A stretch of DNA of 6,154 bases. Origin: Giesbergeria sp. (GTDB taxonomy: Bacteria; Pseudomonadota; Gammaproteobacteria; Burkholderiales; Burkholderiaceae_C). The stretch's first letter is position 1, and the number at the start of each line of letters is the position of its first letter. The DNA lies in assembly GCA_017987055.1 (NCBI GenBank), contig JAGNUJ010000093.1, positions 1 to 6,154 of the forward strand, read 5' to 3'. Below are positions 1 through 5,244 of this stretch, piece after piece. The notes beneath the pieces were generated by a model that was given only the letters and a program-made list of their open reading frames with translations, made no database searches and was not told where the DNA came from. The position numbers and the translations under genes were made by a program.

Positions 1-269
1 ATGACGATGTGCTCCAGCACATGGCCGCACCACGTGCCTTCTTGCAGGCGCTGCAAAAAGCCGCCGCGCTCGCCGACGCCGCAGTGGTGCTCAATCAGCG
101 CGGGCAGCCACGCGGTCAGCCGGTCGTTAAAGCCCGGCAGCTGGTGGGACGGAAAATCTTCCAGCACCCCCAAATCGAGCCAGACTTCCAGCACGGGGCG
201 GTAAGTCCAGATGTTGGGACCGCGCAAATAGTTGATGCGCAGCAGTTCGATATCTTTGATTTGTGCCAT
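1..269 (-). CDS. cphA: Cyanophycin synthetase, N-terminal fragment (runs off the left edge)
   Basis: CphA makes cyanophycin (multi-L-arginyl-poly-L-aspartate), a cytoplasmic nitrogen and carbon reserve, by ATP-dependent addition of Asp to the backbone and Arg to the side chains. Only the first 89 codons are present. The translation begins MAQIKDIELLRINYLRGPNI, then has WTYRPVLEVWLDLG at 21-34, LPGF at 44-47, GERGGFLQRLQEGTW at 66-80 and GHVLEHIV at 82-89. The RGPNIW, LPGF, ERGGF and GH-LEH blocks match the N-terminal domain of bacterial CphA as I remember it. The ATP-grasp and Mur-ligase-like domains (about 800 residues) lie outside. The ATG at 269-267 is the only convincing start and fits the family N-terminus, but no clear Shine-Dalgarno precedes it. 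It diverges from the ABC transporter gene across 161 bases. Many Burkholderiales carry two tandem cphA copies; this sequence resembles the RGPNIWTYRP type, and whether a second copy follows cannot be seen. Confidence 0.9.
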   Translation of the reverse strand, partial: MAQIKDIELLRINYLRGPNIWTYRPVLEVWLDLGVLEDFPSHQLPGFNDRLTAWLPALIEHHCGVGERGGFLQRLQEGTWCGHVLEHIV

Positions 270-430
270 GGGTCGCAACCGGTCAGTGAGAGCGTGCAGG
301 GATGAAAAAGAGAAAGAGTGGAATTGTGCGCCAGTGCAGCGGTGTCAGCCGACAGGGCGTTTCAAGCGTTAAATGCTGCATGGCACACAGCCAAAGAGCT
401 TGGCACCGCCAAGAGTGAGAAAAACAATCC
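270..430. promoter_or_regulatory. Divergent intergenic region between cphA and the ABC transporter gene
   Basis: This 161-base gap must hold the promoters for leftward cphA and the rightward transporter/DUF1854 pair. I found no convincing sigma-70 promoter on either strand. The nearest plus-strand candidate is GACA at 351-354 with TTAAAT at 369-374, whose spacing is too short. It contains a small dyad TGTC-AGCC-GACA (343-354) and a clearer cluster of GCCAA/TTGGC half-sites (390-413), listed separately. A reading frame from the ATG at 380 in the transporter frame stops at 416-418, so it does not extend the transporter. That the region is regulatory is inferred from gene layout. Confidence 0.5.
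390..413. promoter_or_regulatory. Overlapping inverted repeats in the ABC transporter leader
   Basis: The sequence contains CTTGGC-ACC-GCCAAG (399-413), a perfect dyad with six-base arms and a three-base centre. The TTGGC arm (400-404) can also pair with GCCAA upstream (390-394) across five bases, so the arrangement is GCCAA-N5-TTGGC-N3-GCCAA. It ends about 17 bases before the transporter ATG and partly overlaps the purine-rich stretch (413-420) that would serve as a weak ribosome binding site. It could be an operator or an RNA hairpin affecting translation. The dyad is directly visible; its function is inference. Confidence 0.4.
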
Positions 431-2752
431 ATGCAACATGATTCTGTAAACGCCTCGGCTGTTTTGGCGGACTTTTCAATGTCCGCAGCGCAAGCGGTGC
501 TTGCCCCCGATGAAAACGCACTGGCCACGCTAGAGGTTGACCTGAGCGCTGAGCTGCGCTTTGCTGCGGGCCGCGTCATCTTGACCGAGCAGCGCCTACT
601 GGCCTGCGAGCCGGGCACCGACACGTGGCGCGCGTGGCCGCTGACTGCTGGCTTGCAACTGCGCCTGCTGGAGCACGGCGGTGTCGGCACACTGGAGCTG
701 CACGACAGCGCGCAGCGACTGGCACTGTGGCGCTTTACGCTGGGAGCGCACGCAGCAGCACTGCGGCTGGTGCAGCGCTTTGAGCAGCAATTGGCGCATC
801 TAGCGCGTGTCACCAGCGGCCAGCCGGGTGTCGCCATCTACGAAGATACCACCCCATGCCCGACCTGCCACGCAGCGCTGCCGCCCGACGCCGAAGAGTG
901 CCCGGTCTGCGCCCGCACGCAGCCAGCGCACACCTCAACGTGGGTGCTACTGAGGCTGTGGCGCTTTGCCAAGCCGTATAAAGGCCAGCTGGCCGCCGGC
1001 TTTGCGCTGACCATGGCATCGACCGCTGCAACGCTGGTGCCGCCCTACCTGACGATTCCGCTGATAGACGACATCCTGATTCCGTTCCAAAACGGCCAGC
1101 AGATCGAAACCAGCTTGGTGCTGCTCTATCTGTCGGGTCTGCTGGCCTCGGCGGTATTGGCGTGGGGATTGGGCTGGGCGCGCACCTATGTGCTGGCGCT
1201 GGTGTCTGAGCGCATTGGTGCCGATTTGCGCACCACCACCTATGGGCATTTGCTGCGCCTGTCGCTGGACTACTTTGGTGCCAAACGCACCGGCGATCTG
1301 ATGGCACGCATTGGCTCCGAGACCGACCGCATCAACCTGTTTTTATCGCTGCACGCGCTGGACTTTGTCACCGACGTGCTGATGATTTTGATGACAGCGG
1401 CGATTTTGTTCTCCATCAACCCGTGGCTGGCGCTGGCCACATTGGTGCCGCTGCCGTTTATTGGCTGGATGATCCACACCGTGCGCGACCGTCTGCGCAC
1501 CGGATTTGAAAAAATCGACCGGGTTTGGAGCGAGGTGACCAACGTGCTGGCCGACACCATTCCCGGCATCCGCGTCGTCAAAGCTTTTGCGCAAGAAAAG
1601 CGCGAGGCACAGCGCTTTCACGATGCCAACCAGCACAACCTACAGGTCAACGACAAACTCAACAAAACCTGGGCGCTGTTTTCACCTACGGTGTCACTGC
1701 TGACGGAAATCGGTCTGCTGGTGGTCTGGGGCTTTGGTATTTGGTTAGTGGCGCAGAGCCAAATCACCGTCGGTGTGCTGACGGCGTTTATTGCCTACAT
1801 CGGCCGCTTTTATGGCCGCCTCGACTCGATGAGCCGCATCGTCTCGGTCACGCAAAAGGCCGCAGCGGGTGCCAAGCGCATTTTTGACATCCTCGACCAC
1901 GTCAGCAACGTGCCCGACCCGGCGCAGCCGGTCAAACTGCCCAGCGTGCAGGGCGCAATTACGCTGCAGCAAGTCGGCTTTCGCTACGGCAGCCGGGCGG
2001 TGATTAAAAAGCTCGATTTGGACATTCGCCCCGGCGAGATGATTGGCTTGGTCGGCCACAGCGGCTCGGGCAAAAGCACGCTGGCCAACTTGATTTGCCG
2101 TTTTTACGACGTCAGCGACGGCTCGATTCAATTGGACGGCGTCGATATTCGCCGCTTGGCGGTGGCCGATTACCGCAGCAACATTGGCTTGGTGTTGCAA
2201 GAGCCATTTTTGTTCTTCGGCACCATTGCCGAGAACATTGCCTACGGTAAACCCGACGCCACCCGCGCCGAAATCATGGCCGCCGCCCGCGCCGCGCACG
2301 CCCACGAATTTATCTTGCGCTTGGCACACGGCTACGACTCGCTGGTCGGCGAGCGCGGCCAAGGCCTGTCGGGCGGCGAGCGCCAGCGCATCAGCATTGC
2401 GCGCGCGCTCTTGATCGACCCGCGCATCCTCATCCTCGACGAAGCGACGTCGGCGGTGGACACCGAGACGGAAAAAGAAATCCAAAAAGCGCTGGACAAC
2501 TTGGTGCAAGGGCGCACCACGATTGCGATTGCGCACCGCCTGTCGACGCTGCGCAAAGCCGACCGGCTGGTGGTGATGGACCGCGGTGAAGTGGTCGAAG
2601 TCGGCCCGCACGACGAGTTGATAGCGCAAAAAGGCGCGTATTGGCGCCTCTACGAAGCCCAAGTGCGCCGCGCGGAAGAAGACGCGCAGGCCGCTGGCGT
2701 GCTAGTCCATGCCGATGCCGCCGTTCACCCTGCTGAAAGCCAAACCCCATGA
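431..2752 (+). CDS. Cyanophycin-associated ABC exporter (fused membrane and ATPase domains) with N-terminal zinc ribbon
   Basis: This is a 773-residue ABC half-transporter, expected to act as a homodimeric inner-membrane exporter; the substrate is unknown. Residues 31-125 form a probable beta-rich accessory domain with a PH-like look (RVILTEQRLL at 48-57). A zinc ribbon follows, with cysteines 143, 146, 157 and 160. About six membrane segments lie at 184-206, 228-258, 308-328, 331-350, 416-441 and 443-462. The ATPase domain is complete: Walker A GHSGSGKST (542-550), Q-loop Gln590, signature LSGGERQ (646-652), Walker B ILILDE (666-671, catalytic Glu671) and switch His702. Typical half-exporters are near 580-600 residues, so the extension accounts for the extra length. 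An in-frame stop at 416-418 excludes a longer start; the Shine-Dalgarno is weak (GAG/GAGA at 413-420). It overlaps the DUF1854 gene by four bases. From memory, NCBI annotation uses the name cyanophycin metabolism-associated ABC transporter for such proteins, and the neighbouring cphA agrees. Export of a peptide or lipid is equally possible. Confidence 0.93.
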   Translation: MQHDSVNASAVLADFSMSAAQAVLAPDENALATLEVDLSAELRFAAGRVILTEQRLLACEPGTDTWRAWPLTAGLQLRLLEHGGVGTLELHDSAQRLALWRFTLGAHAAALRLVQRFEQQLAHLARVTSGQPGVAIYEDTTPCPTCHAALPPDAEECPVCARTQPAHTSTWVLLRLWRFAKPYKGQLAAGFALTMASTAATLVPPYLTIPLIDDILIPFQNGQQIETSLVLLYLSGLLASAVLAWGLGWARTYVLALVSERIGADLRTTTYGHLLRLSLDYFGAKRTGDLMARIGSETDRINLFLSLHALDFVTDVLMILMTAAILFSINPWLALATLVPLPFIGWMIHTVRDRLRTGFEKIDRVWSEVTNVLADTIPGIRVVKAFAQEKREAQRFHDANQHNLQVNDKLNKTWALFSPTVSLLTEIGLLVVWGFGIWLVAQSQITVGVLTAFIAYIGRFYGRLDSMSRIVSVTQKAAAGAKRIFDILDHVSNVPDPAQPVKLPSVQGAITLQQVGFRYGSRAVIKKLDLDIRPGEMIGLVGHSGSGKSTLANLICRFYDVSDGSIQLDGVDIRRLAVADYRSNIGLVLQEPFLFFGTIAENIAYGKPDATRAEIMAAARAAHAHEFILRLAHGYDSLVGERGQGLSGGERQRISIARALLIDPRILILDEATSAVDTETEKEIQKALDNLVQGRTTIAIAHRLSTLRKADRLVVMDRGEVVEVGPHDELIAQKGAYWRLYEAQVRRAEEDAQAAGVLVHADAAVHPAESQTP

Positions 2753-3234
2753 GCACGACCGACCCCACCACCACACTCCAGCTAGCGCGCAACGCCCACG
2801 GCCGCTTGGTACTGACGCTGGCGGGCGGCACAGTCCACACCGACGTGGTGCCGGTGCGCGCCTTTCCGCTGGCCGCGCCCGACGAGGGCTTGTCCCTCAT
2901 CGGCAGCGACGGCCACGAGCTGCTGTGGATTGAGCGCTTGAGCGATGTCGCGCCGCAGCCGCGCAGCCTGCTGCAAGAAGAGCTGGCGCTGCGCGAATTT
3001 GTGCCAGTAATTAAGCGCATTTGCAGCGTGTCGAGTTTTTCCACCCCCAGCACGTGGACGGTGGAGACCGACCGGGGCGCAGCGCAGTTGGTACTCAAGG
3101 GCGAAGAAGACATCCGCCGCCTGCGCGGCAGCCGCGCGCTGCTGATTGCCGCCAGCGACGGCGTGCAGTACGCCATTGAGGACACCAATGCCTTTGATAA
3201 AGCATCGCGGCGCTTACTGGAGCGGTTTTTGTAA
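2749..3234 (+). CDS. DUF1854 family protein, cyanophycin-associated
   Basis: This is a 161-residue soluble protein with no signal peptide or membrane segment. I recognise the DUF1854 pattern: VRAFPLAAPDEGLSLIG (36-52), DGHELLWIE (54-62), LLQEELALREFVPVIKRI (74-91), STPSTWTVETDRG (98-110), LKGEEDIRRL (116-125) and SRRLLERFL (153-161). Biochemical function is unknown; conserved acidic and aromatic residues suggest a small binding domain. The start overlaps the transporter stop as ATGA (2749-2752), so translation is probably coupled and the two products are probably needed together, perhaps as a cytoplasmic partner of the transporter. From memory, homologues next to cphA are named cyanophycin metabolism-associated DUF1854 family protein. 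The length agrees with my expectation for the family, and no damage is seen. The link to cyanophycin rests on gene neighbourhood, not on any catalytic motif. Confidence 0.88.
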   Translation: MSTTDPTTTLQLARNAHGRLVLTLAGGTVHTDVVPVRAFPLAAPDEGLSLIGSDGHELLWIERLSDVAPQPRSLLQEELALREFVPVIKRICSVSSFSTPSTWTVETDRGAAQLVLKGEEDIRRLRGSRALLIAASDGVQYAIEDTNAFDKASRRLLERFL

Positions 3235-3241
3235 GTGACCC

Positions 3242-3257
3242 GCAATCGCGCGGTTGC
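3242..3257 (+). other. Small hairpin just after the DUF1854 gene
   Basis: GCAATC (3242-3247) can pair with GGTTGC (3252-3257), one pair being G-U, around the loop GCGC. It starts seven bases after the DUF1854 stop codon. No T-run follows, so it is not a standard intrinsic terminator; it may protect the 3' end of the mRNA or have no role. Confidence 0.3.
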
Positions 3258-3306
3258 ACCGTGGTGGTGAAGAAAATTCTGCGGTCGTGCTTCAATCAGC
3301 CGATAT

Positions 3307-3330
3307 AGCGCTTTATCAGCGCTGTTTATT
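3307..3330 (+). terminator. Weak candidate terminator after the transporter/DUF1854 operon
   Basis: AGCGCT (3307-3312) and AGCGCT (3318-3323) form a perfect six-pair stem around TTATC, followed by GTTTATT (3324-3330). The stem is short and the T-tract is interrupted, so this is only a candidate for the end of the plus-strand operon. The same bases overlap a poor promoter-like arrangement (TTTATC at 3312-3317, 17-base spacer, TAATAA at 3335-3340) that could serve the next gene; each box matches consensus at only three of six positions. Confidence 0.3.
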
Positions 3331-3351
3331 GCCGTAATAAGATGAAGGCGG

Positions 3352-3369
3352 AGACTGTGAGTGCAGTCT
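3352..3369 (+). other. Inverted repeat upstream of the unrecognised 144-residue gene
   Basis: AGACTG (3352-3357) and CAGTCT (3364-3369) are perfect inverted arms around TGAGTG. An outer TGA/TCA pairing (3343-3345 with 3370-3372) is possible if six bases bulge on the 5' side. It lies about 30 bases before the ATG at 3400 and could be in the 5' untranslated region or an operator. No function can be assigned. Confidence 0.3.
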
Positions 3370-3399
3370 TCATTTCAATACCAACCATAGGCCAACATC

Positions 3400-3834
3400 A
3401 TGCAGATACCCCCTCTTGATCGAACCTCACCTTGGCAAAGCCAAGGCGCTGATTTGTATTCCACTGGAGCCTCGGGGGCAGTGCCTATCCGTCCAGTGCA
3501 AGCACCCAATCCCGTCGAGTCGATGGATCGGCTCGGCGAGGGTGCCATTGTCAAGACGCCCGATAAACCGTCCGCTCCCGACTTGCCTAACCGGGATTGG
3601 ACGGAAACCAAAAAACCAGAATCCGTCAAAGAACCCGAAGAGCCGGTTAAAGAGCCTATCTACAAACAGCTGCTCGACCATCTGCGTGAAATGTGGCGTG
3701 CCAGCGGCAGTGCTATTGAACTAGCGCAAGACATCAACAAAATAACGCTAGCCGAGCGCATGGCGTTGCAGGCCAAGAATGATGAGTCTGCAATCTACGC
3801 TGACCCCAGCATCAAGCGTCCCGGTCGGCCTTGA
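3400..3834 (+). CDS. Hypothetical 144-residue Pro/Lys/Glu-rich protein
   Basis: I do not recognise this protein. It has no signal peptide, no membrane segment and no cysteine. Residues 1-75 are rich in proline, serine and glycine and look disordered. Residues 71-86 are a charged stretch with repeated KEP/EEP units (ESVKEPEEPVKEP). Residues 87-130 (IYKQLLDHLREMW, then AIELAQDINKITLAERMALQAK) are probably alpha-helical and the likely folded part. The end, IKRPGRP, is basic. The ATG at 3400 has AGG (3389-3391) eight bases upstream; a later in-frame ATG at 3523 (Met42) is less likely. Sampled stretches are about 47-58% GC, visibly lower than the neighbours, suggesting weaker codon selection or later acquisition. 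It stands alone on the plus strand between two unrelated transcription units. The open frame, fitting ribosome binding site and consistent amino acid character support a real gene, but homology is untested. Confidence 0.65.
   Translation: MQIPPLDRTSPWQSQGADLYSTGASGAVPIRPVQAPNPVESMDRLGEGAIVKTPDKPSAPDLPNRDWTETKKPESVKEPEEPVKEPIYKQLLDHLREMWRASGSAIELAQDINKITLAERMALQAKNDESAIYADPSIKRPGRP
3430..3446. repeat. Inverted repeat CCTTGGC-AAA-GCCAAGG inside the start of the hypothetical gene
   Basis: This is a perfect dyad with seven-base arms around AAA, at codons 11-16 of the 144-residue protein. Its core, CTTGGC-N3-GCCAAG (3431-3445), is the same dyad as at 399-413 in the ABC transporter leader, identical at 13 of 15 positions with differences only in the centre. 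A lone GCCAA half-site also lies at 3391-3395, just before the start codon. Confidence 0.45.
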
Positions 3835-3850
3835 ACCGTTTATTTTCAGT

Positions 3851-3899
3851 GTTTTATGCCTCTAGCCCTTTAAATACGTGCGCTAGCAGCTATCATTTT
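3851..3899. repeat. Putative dispersed intergenic repeat of Comamonadaceae type
   Basis: Read on the minus strand, this contains ATGATAGCTGCTAGCGC, an AT-rich centre (TATTTAAA) and then GGGCTAGAGGCAT. I recall many intergenic sequences in Comamonadaceae genomes with this order: a GATAGCTGCTAGCGC-like half, a variable centre and a GCTAGAGGC-like half. The halves form an imperfect inverted repeat (CTAGCCC at 3862-3868 with GCGCTAG at 3880-3886, one mismatch). It occupies most of the convergent gap between the hypothetical gene and the EF-hand gene, and its right end overlaps the EF-hand stop codon. Only one copy is in the window, so its repetitive nature is from memory. Confidence 0.4.
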
Positions 3900-4258
3900 T
3901 GAATTTGCGTATAGGTAGGTTGGCTTGTGCCCAGCCCCACTTCTTGCTGCTGGCGCTTTTTTTCGCGCTCAGCGCGGTAGAGCACGGCGTAGGCGCGCAC
4001 TTCTTCATAACTCAAATAGTTGTCGCGGTTGGTGTCGGCATCGCTGAACGCTGCCGCTAGGCGCGGAAACAGCGCCACCTCGGTGCGGCTGATTTTGCCG
4101 TCGCCATTGAAGTCCAGCAATTTGAAGTCGCGCATGGCTTTGATTTCGCCTTTGCTCAAGGGCGCGCCGTCGGCGGTGACTTGGCCTGCTGCGCTAGCGC
4201 CCGCCGCAGCGCACACACCCATATACAGCGCGGCGCTGACCATTCTCAAAAATCGCAT
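3893..4258 (-). CDS. Exported two-EF-hand calcium-binding protein
   Basis: A small protein of 121 residues from the start chosen here. Residues 1-23 form a signal peptide (MRFLRM, hydrophobic core VSAALYMGVCAAAG, probable cleavage after ASA), so it should act in the periplasm or be exported. Two 12-residue EF-hand loops follow: DFNGDGKISRTE (49-60), fully canonical, and DTNRDNYLSYEE (75-86), with the calcium ligands present but Asn instead of the usual Gly at loop position 6. The tail (EREKKRQQQE and on) is charged, then polar. The frame also opens at an ATG two codons earlier (4264), but TAAGGAG (4266-4272) is one base from that codon and seven from the ATG at 4258, so the latter is preferred. 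The gene lies 11 bases after the nucleotidase gene, whose stop codon overlaps the Shine-Dalgarno, indicating one transcript. A calcium sensor or buffer is likely; the partner is unknown. Confidence 0.88.
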   Translation of the reverse strand: MRFLRMVSAALYMGVCAAAGASAAGQVTADGAPLSKGEIKAMRDFKLLDFNGDGKISRTEVALFPRLAAAFSDADTNRDNYLSYEEVRAYAVLYRAEREKKRQQQEVGLGTSQPTYTQIQK

Positions 4259-4265
4259 CTCCATA

Positions 4266-4272
4266 CTCCTTA
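4266..4272 (-). promoter_or_regulatory. Ribosome binding site that decides the EF-hand gene start
   Basis: TAAGGAG on the minus strand is a near-perfect Shine-Dalgarno, seven bases before the ATG at 4258 and only one base before the ATG at 4264. It favours the shorter protein. Its TAA is the stop codon of the upstream 5'-nucleotidase gene, so ribosomes finishing that gene sit on this site. Confidence 0.8.
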
Positions 4273-5226
4273 GCCGCCCGGCACCGGCTGGTTGGCAATG
4301 CCGCTGCTGACGTGGCCAGACGGAACGTGCAGGGCGGCGGCGCTGACATGGCCGGTTTGGTCATCAAAGAAAAAATCCGGCTCAAACTCGCGCAAAAACT
4401 CACCTTTGGGCAGGCCGCCGAGAAACATCGCCTCATCGACGGTGATGTTCCAGCTCATCAGCGTTTGCAAAGCGCGCTCGTGCGCTGGGGCGCCGCGCGC
4501 CGTCACCAAGGCGGTGCGAATGCGCATTTCGGGCGCATCGCTGTGCTGGCTGTGTTGCAGGCGGTGCAGGGCGCTCAAGAAGGGTTTGAAAGGGCCAGCC
4601 GGCAAAGGTTGCAGCGCTTTTTCACGCTCGTGTGCCTGAAAGGCGTCCAGCCCGGCGGACTGGAACACGCGCTCGGCTTCGTCGGAGAACAGCACCGCGT
4701 CACCGTCAAAAGCAATGCGCACCTCGTTCGGGTGCGTCACGCTGGCCTGCGCTGACTGCGTGGCGACGCGCGCCGCCGGAAAACCCATAGCCAGCGCCTC
4801 GTTCACATCGGCGGCGTTGGCTGACAAAAACAAATGCGCGCCCAGCGGGCGCAAATAGCGAAACGGCGCCGCACCCTGCGTGAACACGCCGCGCTGCACA
4901 CTGGCCAAACCGTGCGCCTGTGCCGAGCGAAACACCCGCATCCCGCTGACCGGGTCGTTGCGCGAGAGCACCACCACCTGCACGCGCTGGTGCTCGGGCG
5001 TATTGAAAGCCAGCAGCTTTTTAACCAGCGAAAACGCCACGCCGGGGCGCGCAGGCACCTCCAGCCGCTCTAGTTGCAATTGCATGTAGTCCGAGGCTTG
5101 GCCGCGGTCGAACAGCTGGTTTTCTTCTTCAAAATCAAACAGCGCGCGCGACGAAATCGCTACCACCAGCTTGTCGGGCGCGGCGGCGGGGGCCGGGTGT
5201 TCAGTGAGCGCGGTCGGGTCAGTCAT
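4270..5226 (-). CDS. Cytosolic 5'-nucleotidase (PF06189 family)
   Basis: This enzyme is expected to remove the 5'-phosphate from nucleoside monophosphates in the cytoplasm, as in the animal cN-I family. It has 318 residues, close to the family length, and no signal peptide. Recognisable blocks are VVAISSRALFDFEEEN (21-36), VVVLSRNDPVSGMRVFRS (84-101), YLRPLGAHLFLSAN (124-137), the acidic motif IAFDGDAVLFSDE (171-183), GPFKPFL (211-217), TALVTARGAPAHERAL (238-253) and EAMFLGGLPKGEFL with FFFDDQ (265-290). The DGD-type motif, the GG-P-K lysine (K274) and the late DDQ acidic pair fit a HAD-like metal-dependent phosphatase site. The first 19 residues are a variable Pro/Ala-rich lead. The ATG at 5226 has AGG about nine bases upstream. 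The gene follows gspF by 18 bases and precedes the EF-hand gene by 11. The tail after residue 291 has a small internal repetition (GHVSAA / GHVSSG). Substrate preference cannot be told from sequence. Confidence 0.87.
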   Translation of the reverse strand: MTDPTALTEHPAPAAAPDKLVVAISSRALFDFEEENQLFDRGQASDYMQLQLERLEVPARPGVAFSLVKKLLAFNTPEHQRVQVVVLSRNDPVSGMRVFRSAQAHGLASVQRGVFTQGAAPFRYLRPLGAHLFLSANAADVNEALAMGFPAARVATQSAQASVTHPNEVRIAFDGDAVLFSDEAERVFQSAGLDAFQAHEREKALQPLPAGPFKPFLSALHRLQHSQHSDAPEMRIRTALVTARGAPAHERALQTLMSWNITVDEAMFLGGLPKGEFLREFEPDFFFDDQTGHVSAAALHVPSGHVSSGIANQPVPGG

Positions 5227-5244
5227 GGTGGAAAACCTGTGGTT

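Noticed and set aside
9..305. Plus-strand frame of 98 codons at the left edge
   Set aside because: It is the antisense of the conserved CphA N-terminus, which has clear family motifs on the minus strand.
380..418. Upstream ATG in frame with the ABC transporter as an alternative start
   Set aside because: An in-frame TGA at 416-418 ends it before the transporter ATG at 431.
270..430. Sigma-70 promoters for cphA and the transporter
   Set aside because: Candidate boxes (such as CTGACA with ACAATT on the minus strand, or GACA with TTAAAT on the plus strand) have poor matches or spacing of 14-15 bases, so no promoter is asserted.
283..837. 184-residue minus-strand frame covering the cphA/ABC intergenic region
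   Set aside because: Cys/Ser/Arg-rich, overlaps the start of the ABC gene antisense, has no recognisable motif and no good ribosome binding site.
1745..2662. 305-residue open frame on the minus strand within the ABC transporter gene
   Set aside because: It lies wholly opposite the membrane and ATPase domains of a clear ABC gene, has the composition of an antisense shadow (many His, Gln, Val, Ala) and shows no domain.
2430..3245. 271-residue minus-strand open frame across the ABC/DUF1854 junction
   Set aside because: It is opposite two well-supported coupled genes and is Ser/Arg-rich as expected of antisense frames in GC-rich DNA; no family pattern seen.
3343..3372. Inverted repeat before the 144-residue gene as an intrinsic terminator
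   Set aside because: The stem is only six pairs without a bulge and is followed by CATTTCAATA, with no T-run.
4312..4755. 147-residue plus-strand frame in the nucleotidase region, and further plus-strand frames in gspF
   Set aside because: They lie opposite recognised genes with intact motifs; compositions rich in Arg, Gln and His are typical of shadows.
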